Shown here: positions 28,307-36,594 of the stretch, in pieces | How positions within the stretch are numbered: position 1 is the first letter of the stretch | Layout: each line of letters opens with the position of its first letter | NCBI GenBank assembly: GCA_026671195.1 | Contig: JAPOHD010000007.1 | Location: forward strand, 62,001-126,000 | DNA length: 64,000 nt | Source of the DNA: Draconibacterium aestuarii | Lineage (GTDB): Bacteria; Bacteroidota; Bacteroidia; Bacteroidales; Prolixibacteraceae | Direction of reading: 5' to 3' | The notes under the pieces: generated by a model | What the model was told of the DNA's origin: nothing | What the model saw: the letters and a program-made list of their open reading frames with translations, nothing else | Database searches by the model: none | Translations under genes and position numbers: made by a program

Positions 28307-29470
28307 TTACATTTCTTCATCAAATTCCTGTAGGTCAAGTGGGTATTTCCCATACTTCCTTACCAGTTTTACAATATAATCATAAGTTTCGCCAGATACT
28401 TCGCTGGAAACTGAGTGGTCTGATTGAAAAATAAAACCACCGCCTTTGGCTGCATTTAATTTACGCAAAACCTCTTTACGTATCAATTCCTTGTCACCGG
28501 TTTCCCAAACCTGGATGTTATTGTTTCCACAATAACCTATTTTATTTCCGAATTTTCTTTTCAACTCCACTGCATCCATGTTTGCCTTCACTTCAAGCGG
28601 ATTATATGCGTCCAATCCCATTTCAATAAAATCTTCAAAAATAAGTTCCACATTGCCGCAACCGTGATAAATTGCCGGTAGATTATTTTTGTGACATTCG
28701 TCAATCATCGCTTTCACCCAGGGTTTAAAATACTCTCTCCAGTATTCGGGATCGAACAACATAGTTTGTTTGTAGGCCACGTCGCCCCAAATCACCATTC
28801 CGTCCAGCAATCCATCAGCTGCTTTTATCTGTGCCTTCATACAATCAAGGTAAAACTGCCCGATTCGGTTAATTTGCTCCCCAAACTGCTCGGGGTACAT
28901 TCCCATCCACAAGAGTGAATTCCCCTGCCCCAGCATTCGTGTTATACATTCCGAACATTCTATTATACTGCCATAAACAGGAAAGTCGGGACGTAACTTT
29001 TTAACGGTTTCAATCCAGGCAGGAGAATTTCGTTCAAAGCCATCGCCCACTCCGGCAATCTGGTTGTCACCAGCCTCAAAATATCGCCGTTTGTCGTAGG
29101 GATCATCAAACTCAAATGCTTCCAACTTTTCGATGGTATCCAATTCCCATGAAACAAATTCAGGCATTGGAAAATCGAATTTCTTCCGCATAGTAGTCAG
29201 GAATCCGGTTTTGACAACCACCTCTGTTTCATCTTCTCTAACAGTTTCGAAAGATTGAATCTTTGGATCCATGTTGGGCGTAGTTACAATCCAATCCAAA
29301 TCGTAATAATAGTAGGGATTAGCACTTTCTGTCAGATTCAGTTCTCTTCTCCAACGTTTTACAAAACTTTCCCAAAAGAAATCGCTAACGGGAACACGGT
29401 CAGGCTCTTCATGATTTAAAGCTTTGTTCATCCTGTATAATTTTAACAAGCAATTTCTGGTACGCTCCAT
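28307..29470 (-). CDS. Uroporphyrinogen decarboxylase (URO-D)/MtaA-like family protein
   Basis: About 387 residues from the ATG at 29470 (a TTG three codons earlier is the alternative). It starts LYRMNKALNHEEPDRVPVSDFFWE, the pattern of URO-D-superfamily proteins that include corrinoid methyltransferases (MtaA, CmuA) rather than heme-pathway HemE. Near residue 272 stands YHGCGNVELI, with the H-x-C of the zinc site of MtaA-type enzymes. The third, C-terminal Cys ligand is not seen; GFIFQSDHSV occupies that place. Such genes occur beside carbohydrate genes in Bacteroidetes and Planctomycetes without a proven role. O-methyl-sugar demethylation is a possibility, not a demonstrated activity. It is the first gene after the SusCD terminator. 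Confidence 0.8.
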   Translation of the reverse strand: MERTRNCLLKLYRMNKALNHEEPDRVPVSDFFWESFVKRWRRELNLTESANPYYYYDLDWIVTTPNMDPKIQSFETVREDETEVVVKTGFLTTMRKKFDFPMPEFVSWELDTIEKLEAFEFDDPYDKRRYFEAGDNQIAGVGDGFERNSPAWIETVKKLRPDFPVYGSIIECSECITRMLGQGNSLLWMGMYPEQFGEQINRIGQFYLDCMKAQIKAADGLLDGMVIWGDVAYKQTMLFDPEYWREYFKPWVKAMIDECHKNNLPAIYHGCGNVELIFEDFIEMGLDAYNPLEVKANMDAVELKRKFGNKIGYCGNNNIQVWETGDKELIRKEVLRKLNAAKGGGFIFQSDHSVSSEVSGETYDYIVKLVRKYGKYPLDLQEFDEEM

Positions 29471-29509
29471 AATAAACAAGTTTTTAATTGTGGTATAATC
29501 TTCTTTTGT

Positions 29510-29540
29510 AAAAAAGGGCCGCCTGTATAGACGGCCCTTT
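29510..29540 (-). terminator. Rho-independent terminator after the first SusCD pair
   Basis: AAAGGGCCG (29513-29521) and CGGCCCTTT (29532-29540) are perfect 9-bp inverted arms around a 10-nt loop. On the minus strand the hairpin is followed by a run of T (29515-29511). It lies 90 bp past the SusD stop and 40 bp before the URO-D-like gene, so the enzyme genes beyond it need read-through or their own promoter. Confidence 0.85.
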
Positions 29541-29629
29541 AACCTAACTAACCAAACTACTCCTATGCAAAAAACATAAAATATATTCCGTTCGATTCAT
29601 TTATATCTTACAAAATAGTAATGCAATAT

Positions 29630-31123
29630 TTAATTATAGCCGGGATTTTGATCCAAATTAGGATTGATGTCCCTTTCACTTTGTGGGAAAGGAAGCAAGT
29701 AATGTTTACTTGGATCGAATTTACGCCTTGCACCACCTACATCCACAATAGTAGGAATAATATCTTCAGCAATCCTCCAACGCCTTACATCACTCCATCT
29801 GAAACCTTCGAGTGCCAGTTCCACTCTTCTTTCATGCCTGATACGCTCTCTCATTTCATCTTTCGACAGTCCTTCGGGAAGCGGAGGCATATCAACCCTG
29901 TCCCTTACCTGATTTACTGCAGAATATACAGATGCATCGGGGCCGCTTGCCTCGTTTTTGGCTTCTGCATACATCAGCAACACTTCTGCATATCTGATCA
30001 GTATCCAATCCTGATCGCTTATGGTACTATAATCGATAGGCAGTACATCCCAGTTACAATATTTCACCGGATTATAACCATTTCCTACGTTGTTGTAATT
30101 AAATCCCATTTCCACGCCTGCCGAGTTGATTACTTTATCTTCGTAAGCTTTTATTGTCATAAGGCAGCGTGGATCTCTGTTTAACCTCCAGTTTGTTGGA
30201 TCATAAAGTGGCGATTCGTCAATTGTCAGGCCATCAGTACACTCATAAGCATCAACAAGAATCTGGTTAGGATTAAGTATACCATGCCATGAAAAACGAA
30301 TATCAAGATTATTAGTAATATCCGGAGCAAGATAACGTGTCGAGAAAATGATTTCCGGATTATTGGGCTGGCCTTCGGTTAAAAACAAAGTCCTGAAATT
30401 ATCAAAGAGATCATATTTACCATCAGAAATTACCTGGTTAGCTGCTTCAGCTGCGTCCGACCAACGTTCATTATAAAGCAATACTCTTGCTTTTAAAGCC
30501 TGAGCAGAACCTTTAACGACATGACCATCGGAATAAGCCTCGTTAGGCAAATTGGTAATGGCAAAATCAAGATCAGTAAGAACTTGTTCCATTACTTGTT
30601 CTTTGGTACTTTGCTTTATCAAGGCTTCTTCCACGGTAACATAATTTGTATAAAGAGGGACTCCCCCGTAATGATCTGTTAATGTAAAATAGAACAAGGC
30701 TCTTAAGAAATATACCTCCGCCTTATATTGATTCAATTTTGTCGCATCTAAAAATTCGGCCATGTCTACATTATCCAGAAAAAAGTTACAGGTACTTATT
30801 CCCTTGTAACAATCACCATAAATCTGATCGACCAAACTACCGGAAGTTGGTTCAATATTTCCTTGAGACAAAGTAGTTACTGTTCCGTAGGCATCACCCC
30901 CCATTACATCGAAAGAGCCATCTTTATGCGTAAAAGTAAATCCTCTTAATCTGGCATAAACACCTGCCAAGGCCATATCTACTTCATCCTCCGTATTCCA
31001 AAAGGTTTCACTCGATATCTGATCAAGCGGATTTTTGTCCAAAAAATCGGAACATGACATTGAATACAGAGCAAAAATCCCTGCAAAAAACATTTTAATG
31101 CTTTTTATTATAAACTTTTTCAT
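29630..31123 (-). CDS. SusD/RagB-family outer-membrane glycan-binding lipoprotein
   Basis: 497 residues, normal for the family. Lipobox YSMSC (Cys about 24) is followed by the SusD opening SDFLDKNPLDQISSETFW. The helical TPR-like region (LRALFYFTLTDHYGGVPLY) and the C-terminal RagB part (RIRHERRVELALEGFRWSDVRRWRIA, then the terminal INPNLDQNPGYN) are intact. It caps the SusC pore at 31136-34516 and helps bind the oligosaccharide. The gap to SusC is 12 bp, so they are co-transcribed. Confidence 0.96.
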   Translation of the reverse strand: MKKFIIKSIKMFFAGIFALYSMSCSDFLDKNPLDQISSETFWNTEDEVDMALAGVYARLRGFTFTHKDGSFDVMGGDAYGTVTTLSQGNIEPTSGSLVDQIYGDCYKGISTCNFFLDNVDMAEFLDATKLNQYKAEVYFLRALFYFTLTDHYGGVPLYTNYVTVEEALIKQSTKEQVMEQVLTDLDFAITNLPNEAYSDGHVVKGSAQALKARVLLYNERWSDAAEAANQVISDGKYDLFDNFRTLFLTEGQPNNPEIIFSTRYLAPDITNNLDIRFSWHGILNPNQILVDAYECTDGLTIDESPLYDPTNWRLNRDPRCLMTIKAYEDKVINSAGVEMGFNYNNVGNGYNPVKYCNWDVLPIDYSTISDQDWILIRYAEVLLMYAEAKNEASGPDASVYSAVNQVRDRVDMPPLPEGLSKDEMRERIRHERRVELALEGFRWSDVRRWRIAEDIIPTIVDVGGARRKFDPSKHYLLPFPQSERDINPNLDQNPGYN

Positions 31124-31135
31124 GATGTACTAATT

Positions 31136-34100
31136 TTAAAGTTTAATTTTTAATCCTAAAGCTAAAGTCCTCAGTTGCGGGTATACACTGTAATGACCTG
31201 AAGAAATCCTTTCAGGGTCCGCACCCGGATAATCAGTAATAGTAAACAAGTTATCTCCTGAGAAATAAACCTGAACATATTTCAGACCAATTCTCTCAAC
31301 TGTTGCTTTAGGCAGAGTATATCCGATGCGAAGGTTTTTCAAACGCAAATATGAAGCATCTTCCAGATGGAAAGTCGAGGCTGTACCTTCAACAGGTTTA
31401 TAACTTGACCATTGCCCCCCACGATAAATAGCAGGATATTCGTTGGTCGATCCCGGCCCTGTCCACCTGTTTTCAGCTAATTCTTTGGTTGGAGGCGATC
31501 CTTGGGTAAACGGAGACAAGCCCCAGTTTCTTACAAAGTTTTTTACCCCTGCAACTCCCTGAAAAAATGCTGAAACATCGAGGTTCTTCCAGGTAAGATT
31601 TATGCTGCCACCATAATAAAAATCAGGGAAAGCACCATCAAATACTTTACGGTCTTTAGAGTCTATTACACCATCGTTATTCTGGTCTTTAAATTTTAAG
31701 TCACCCGGTTTTGGATCGTAAGGATGTTCCGGCCCATTATCAATTTCGTCCTGGGTTTGGAAAATTCCAATCCACTCGGTTAAATACCATGAGTTATACG
31801 GAAGGCCTTCTTCAATAATAGTTGTTCCATAAGATGGCCTTAATATACTCAATACCTCGTTTTTATAGGTTGAAAGATTGAAATTAACATTATAAGTAAC
31901 TTCGCCAATTTTATTGTTATGACCCAGTTCGAATTCCCAACCGGTATTTTTCATTTTACCACCATTTACAGTTGGCGAAGATAAACCTACACTTGCAGGA
32001 ACTGGAACACTATATAAAATATCGTCGGTTACCTTATTAAACCAATCGGCTGTTAAAGTAAACAATCCGTTTTTAATACTTGCATCCACGCCAATGTCTG
32101 TAACAGTAGTTGTCTCCCATTGTAAGGATTTGTCTACCAACCTTGAAGGATAGACACCTGTTTCCTGACTTCCAAAAGCATATTGTGTTGTTGATAACAC
32201 ATCCTGGTAAGGATAAGTCCCAACGTTTTGATTCCCCAACTGTCCCCATGAACCTCTGAATTTTAGATTATCAAGCCACGATATATCTTTCATAAACGAT
32301 TCTTCTGAGATCCTCCATCCTGCTGATATTGAAGGGAAGAAACCCCAGCGAGTATCAGGTGCTATCCTTGAAGTACCATCGTAACGGGCATTCACTTCAA
32401 GCAAGTATTTTGATTTATAATCGTAGGCAATACGGCCAAATAGTGACTGAATAGCCCATTCGCTTGCTGTTCCCGATGTTGTTTGTTCCAGAGGAGAGCC
32501 GGCATTAAGTTCTTTTAAAGAATTTAGTGGAAAATATTTCCTGGTTCCTCCCAGACTCCGGTAGTATGCATTTTCCTGGTTATACCCCATCAGGGCATTA
32601 ATATTATGATCTTCATTAAATTCTTTGCTATAGTTTAATGTAGAATATAAAGTTGTCATAAATGAGGTATTCATGTTGTCCCTTACTCCTAAATGCCATA
32701 CAGCACCATTATGAGCATATGAACCGTCTTTAAAATAATAGTTATCAACCGCATGTTCGTGGTTTTTGTTAAAACTATAATCAAAGCTGGCTGCTCCTTT
32801 GGTATACCAGGTTAAATCCTTGGTTAGCTTTACCTCAGCATACATTTGAGGTAATGCACTATAGCTATCGGTGGTATTTGATCCCTGAGCCAATATAGCT
32901 TCTGGATTCCTTACAGTCCATTCTGCAATACTATTGCTATATCTTGCAACATAGCCGGTTGAACCATCAGGCAATGTCATTGTTGGGGTATAGTTTGGGC
33001 CAGGGGCATAGCAGTGCATTATAAAATATGCTTCAACAAAAGCACCCTGAACGTCTTGTACTCTGGCTTTTTTAAGCGTCTGTACATTTCCCCCAATTTT
33101 TAACCAGTTTGTTATTTTAGAATCTATAGAGAAACGAAGATTGTATCTTTTAAAATCATACAAATCAACAATACCACCCTGATCTAAATAACCGAAGGCC
33201 AGATTGAAAGCCGTTTTTTCATTTCCTCCATACACACTTAAATGATGGTTTTGAACAAAAGCTGTCTTAAACATATAATCTACCCAGTCGAAATTCGGAT
33301 ATCTGGGATCGTTCATTCCTTCGTGCTGCCTATATGCATCAATCTCATCCTGTGTAAAATAATGAGGCTGACCATTTCTTTCGTTGGCTTCATTCCACAA
33401 TTCCATGTAATCTGCAGAATTTGTTACCAGATCAGGAAGTTTTGTCGCATTTTGTGCTTCAAAAGAAACATTGTATTCAACGGTTACAGGTTGCATACTA
33501 CCTCTTTTGGTGGTAATAAGAATAACACCGTTTGCAGCTCGTGCGCCGTAAATAGCAGCAGATGCTGCATCTTTCAAAACTGAAACGGATTCGATATTGT
33601 TTGGATCTAAATCTGTCATATCACCCTGGATTCCATCTATTAACACGAGCGGGCTACTTCCTGCACTACTAAAAGTTCCCAGACCACGGATACGTATTTC
33701 AGCCCCGTCTCCCCCCGGAGTACCACCACTTTGTGTAACCTGAAGTCCTGCAACTTTTCCCTGCAAGAGATTTTGAACGTTTGGAGTGGTACGTTTGTTG
33801 AGTTCCAAGCCTCCAACTGATGCAACGGATCCTGTAAGGTTGGCTTTCTTCTGAGTACCGTACCCAATGGCAACAACTTCCTCAATACCAATGGCATCCA
33901 CTCTCATAACCACATCGATTTGGGTTTGGTCTCCCACCGGAATTTCCTGAGTTAACATACCAACAAAAGAGAAAACCAATACAGCCTCCTGAGATAGGTT
34001 TGTGATGTTAAAAGTACCATCAAGCTGGGTAACCGTTCCCTGAGAAGTTGCTTTTATTAACACGGTAACTCCCGGCATAGGTTGTCCACTTTCATCGGTA

Positions 34101-34516
34101 ACAGTCCCTGAAACAGAAATCTGCTGTTGAGATATTTTATTCGTCATGTTATTGGGAGAGATAATAATCTGCCTGTCTATAACAGAATATTTTACCTCCT
34201 GTCCGTCAAACAACACATCGAGAATTTCAGTAACCTTTCTATTTCTTACTTCTATATCAACTTTCTTTTCCACATCAATTAAATCGTTGTTATACAAAAA
34301 GTAAAATTCACTACTGTTCTCAATTTCCAGTAATATTTCTTTTATAGAAGTATTATTAAAATCGAGCGAAAGCCTGGTAACCTGAGAATAAGAGTTTGAG
34401 GCATAACCCCCAAATACGGAGAAACAAATGATAAAAACTATCAGTTTCATAATTAAAAACATTTTTGGTGGCAACAACAAATAAAAGTTATTCCACCGAG
34501 TTTCATTCTTTTTCAT
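31136..34516 (-). CDS. SusC/RagA-family TonB-dependent transporter with STN signalling domain
   Basis: 1126 residues. A long signal region (about residues 1-45, ending SNSYSQ) is followed by an STN domain (about 50-118, LSLDFNNTSIKEILLEIE), a carboxypeptidase-regulatory-like domain (about 133-205, VSGTVTDESGQPMPGVTV), the plug (GIEEVVAIGYGTQKKANLTGS onward) and the 22-strand barrel. It imports oligosaccharides across the outer membrane with TonB energy. The STN domain and the adjacent FecR and ECF sigma genes (34671-36408) point to trans-envelope control rather than a hybrid two-component system. It has the same length as the second SusC (60166-63546) but clearly different sequence, suggesting different cargo. 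Confidence 0.96.
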   Translation of the reverse strand: MKKNETRWNNFYLLLPPKMFLIMKLIVFIICFSVFGGYASNSYSQVTRLSLDFNNTSIKEILLEIENSSEFYFLYNNDLIDVEKKVDIEVRNRKVTEILDVLFDGQEVKYSVIDRQIIISPNNMTNKISQQQISVSGTVTDESGQPMPGVTVLIKATSQGTVTQLDGTFNITNLSQEAVLVFSFVGMLTQEIPVGDQTQIDVVMRVDAIGIEEVVAIGYGTQKKANLTGSVASVGGLELNKRTTPNVQNLLQGKVAGLQVTQSGGTPGGDGAEIRIRGLGTFSSAGSSPLVLIDGIQGDMTDLDPNNIESVSVLKDAASAAIYGARAANGVILITTKRGSMQPVTVEYNVSFEAQNATKLPDLVTNSADYMELWNEANERNGQPHYFTQDEIDAYRQHEGMNDPRYPNFDWVDYMFKTAFVQNHHLSVYGGNEKTAFNLAFGYLDQGGIVDLYDFKRYNLRFSIDSKITNWLKIGGNVQTLKKARVQDVQGAFVEAYFIMHCYAPGPNYTPTMTLPDGSTGYVARYSNSIAEWTVRNPEAILAQGSNTTDSYSALPQMYAEVKLTKDLTWYTKGAASFDYSFNKNHEHAVDNYYFKDGSYAHNGAVWHLGVRDNMNTSFMTTLYSTLNYSKEFNEDHNINALMGYNQENAYYRSLGGTRKYFPLNSLKELNAGSPLEQTTSGTASEWAIQSLFGRIAYDYKSKYLLEVNARYDGTSRIAPDTRWGFFPSISAGWRISEESFMKDISWLDNLKFRGSWGQLGNQNVGTYPYQDVLSTTQYAFGSQETGVYPSRLVDKSLQWETTTVTDIGVDASIKNGLFTLTADWFNKVTDDILYSVPVPASVGLSSPTVNGGKMKNTGWEFELGHNNKIGEVTYNVNFNLSTYKNEVLSILRPSYGTTIIEEGLPYNSWYLTEWIGIFQTQDEIDNGPEHPYDPKPGDLKFKDQNNDGVIDSKDRKVFDGAFPDFYYGGSINLTWKNLDVSAFFQGVAGVKNFVRNWGLSPFTQGSPPTKELAENRWTGPGSTNEYPAIYRGGQWSSYKPVEGTASTFHLEDASYLRLKNLRIGYTLPKATVERIGLKYVQVYFSGDNLFTITDYPGADPERISSGHYSVYPQLRTLALGLKIKL

Positions 34517-34583
34517 AAATTTGCACGGTATTTAATTAATACAATTATTATTTTCCTGAATTAACGGTTCAGGTGATGAAGTA

Positions 34584-34617
34584 AAAGCGGGAAGGTGCAC
34601 CAACACATTCCTGCTTT
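34584..34617. promoter_or_regulatory. Hairpin between FecR and SusC genes (copy 1)
   Basis: AAAGCGGGAA (34584-34593) pairs with TTCCTGCTTT (34608-34617), ten pairs with one G-T, around a 14-nt loop. On the plus strand nine T follow. On the minus, coding strand it is preceded by an A-tract and followed by TTTT, so it is at most a weak terminator between FecR and SusC. The same place before the second SusC carries a similar hairpin (63629-63658). Confidence 0.65.
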
Positions 34618-34670
34618 TTTTTTGTTAATTTTTTTCCATAAGTATTTAGATTTTTTAGTTAATAGATTGA

Positions 34671-35711
34671 TTATTTGATTGATAAATTGATTTTTCGTTT
34701 ACTGAAGGAATGATCACTTCGCTTTTGAGAAGGTATAATCTCGTATTTCATAGGGGAAGACAAACACAGCAATTTTAAAACGTGCTCCAGAGATTCGTCA
34801 AGGAATTTAGCTGTAAAACAATAACTGTGCAATGATGGATCAACGATATTAATTTCAACATTATACCATTTTTCTAAGGTTTGAGCAACACGTTCAATGG
34901 GATCGTTGTAAAATATAATCTGCCCTTCCTTCCAGGCAGTATATTTATCCATGTAATTATCAGATGAATGGTACAATTTTCTATTATAAGCATCATATTC
35001 TACGACCTCGTCAGGATTTAGTGCAATCAGTTCTTTATTTTCACCAACGCTTTGCTTCATCAGGCTGATTTTTCCTTCGACCAAAGCAACAGTCATATTA
35101 CTATAATCTTCGTATGCACAAACATTAAAAGAAGTACCGTAAACTTTTACATCCAACATGTGGGTATTTACGATGAAGGGTTTTTTCTGATTTTTCTCCA
35201 CATCAAAAAAACCTTCCCCTCTTAGTTCAACTTCTCTTCTGTTACAGTTTTTAAATGTAGAGGGAAAGCGTAGTATACTGCCTGAATTAAGCCATACACT
35301 GGTACCGTCGGCAAGTGTGACTTTTGTTTTGGTACCATAAGCAGCAGTAATCTCCTGGTAAATGGGTTGTTCATTCTGTGCGGAATCTTTCTCATTAGTA
35401 GAAATATAATGGAAGAGAACACTCAGAGAGAGAGACAAAAGTAAAACAGCAGCGGCTTGTCTGATTAAAGTTGCAAAATTCCAAGATCTTTTAAATCCGG
35501 ATATTTTTGCTTTTGTTTTATGTAAAGAATCATCAACATCAATCGAATCGGAATAAACAAGTTCTTTTGATTTTTCCCAAAGCTGAACATAGGCCTCATA
35601 TTCTTTTGTATTATGCTCACTTTCAGCTATCCAGCTCTCCAAAATATTCTGTTCTTCGTTACTTAATTCAGAAGTAATCGATTTTGACAGTATGTTTTCA
35701 ATTTTACTCAA
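34671..35711 (-). CDS. FecR-domain anti-sigma factor
   Basis: 346 residues from a TTG at 35711; an in-frame stop lies just upstream and no earlier ATG exists, so TTG is the likely start. The cytoplasmic N-terminus (residues 1-80) binds sigma. A single membrane helix (about 84-103, AAAVLLLSLSLSVLF) is followed by the FecR domain (about 122-220, ITAAYGTKTKVTLADGTSVWLNSGS) and the C-terminal DUF4974 region (about 265-335). It holds the sigma factor of 35824-36408 inactive until SusC signals that substrate is present. It is followed by the SusC gene, with a hairpin between them. Confidence 0.95.
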   Translation of the reverse strand: MSKIENILSKSITSELSNEEQNILESWIAESEHNTKEYEAYVQLWEKSKELVYSDSIDVDDSLHKTKAKISGFKRSWNFATLIRQAAAVLLLSLSLSVLFHYISTNEKDSAQNEQPIYQEITAAYGTKTKVTLADGTSVWLNSGSILRFPSTFKNCNRREVELRGEGFFDVEKNQKKPFIVNTHMLDVKVYGTSFNVCAYEDYSNMTVALVEGKISLMKQSVGENKELIALNPDEVVEYDAYNRKLYHSSDNYMDKYTAWKEGQIIFYNDPIERVAQTLEKWYNVEINIVDPSLHSYCFTAKFLDESLEHVLKLLCLSSPMKYEIIPSQKRSDHSFSKRKINLSIK

Positions 35712-35823
35712 GATGTAAGGTATTTATAAGTTAGACGTTTTATTGTACCAATACCCTACATCAAGTCTACAGGAAATGGCCTGATTTTTTCGACATTCGA
35801 ATAAACTCTTGTTCTAACAGCAG

Positions 35824-36408
35824 TTACAACGAGAATAAATCGAAAAAAAGAAAAGATAAAAAAAGATAATCCTTTAACTCTTTGCGAAGAATCTTTAATG
35901 CACGGCTAATTAATTTCTCAACAGCTTTAACCGAGACATCCATTTTCTCAGCAATTTCCTTGTACGATAATTCCTCAAAACGACTATACTCAAATGCCAT
36001 CCTGCACCGTTCGGGTAATGCAGACAGGGCAACTACCAACCTTTCTTCAAATTCGTGAAATAAGATATTACTGTCACTGTGAATATCAACAATTCCATAA
36101 TTTTCTGATTCCTGAAGTTGTTGCTGTGTTTTAATTTTTCTGAGATGGTCGATGCATTTATTCCGCACCATAAGCGATAAAAATGGTGCAAGCCTATTAA
36201 CCTGATCCAGACTCCCTCGTAAATTCCATAACTTTACGAAACAATCCTGGACCAGGCTCTGAGCTTTATCTAAATCGTGCACATATATATTTGCCTGCGC
36301 GCAAAGTGCCTTATAGTATTTTCGAAAAATGTAATCAAACGCCCTTTCCTGTCCGTTTTGGAGCTCTAATAATAAAAATTCATTATTGTCTGAGATATTT
36401 TTTGACAT
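35824..36408 (-). CDS. ECF RNA polymerase sigma factor, Bacteroidetes type
   Basis: 194 residues. Region 2 reads LDKAQSLVQDCFVKLWNLRG, and region 4 reads LPERCRMAFEYSRFEELSYKEIAEKMDVSVKAVEKLISRALKIL with the helix-turn-helix. It is 112 bp upstream of the FecR gene, and then SusC and SusD follow, the standard ECF sigma/FecR/SusC/SusD order. It is predicted to activate this SusCD operon and perhaps the linked enzyme genes. A TATATTTG box stands 52 bp upstream of the start. Confidence 0.95.
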   Translation of the reverse strand: MSKNISDNNEFLLLELQNGQERAFDYIFRKYYKALCAQANIYVHDLDKAQSLVQDCFVKLWNLRGSLDQVNRLAPFLSLMVRNKCIDHLRKIKTQQQLQESENYGIVDIHSDSNILFHEFEERLVVALSALPERCRMAFEYSRFEELSYKEIAEKMDVSVKAVEKLISRALKILRKELKDYLFLSFLFFDLFSL

Positions 36409-36459
36409 TTGATAGTGTTACAGAAATTCATAAATGAAATACTATACCCGCTTTTCAAG

Positions 36460-36467
36460 CAAATATA
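36460..36467 (-). promoter_or_regulatory. Candidate -7 box (TAnnTTTG) of the ECF sigma gene
   Basis: TATATTTG on the minus strand matches the Bacteroidetes -7 consensus exactly. It lies 52 bp before the sigma start codon in the 186-bp gap that follows the GH2 gene. No clear -33 TTG is seen at the standard distance, so this is a moderate call. Confidence 0.45.
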
Positions 36468-36594
36468 ATCTGAATTTAATAAATGGCTATAGCTTTATTC
36501 TTATCCATTTTACATTTTCTATATTTTGCTCTTTCCTTGCAAACCATAATTCCGCTTTAACTAAAACAAGAATAATATCCCAGCAATAGGTATC

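Noticed and set aside
29621-30184. 187-codon plus-strand reading frame
   Set aside because: Antisense shadow of the SusD gene.
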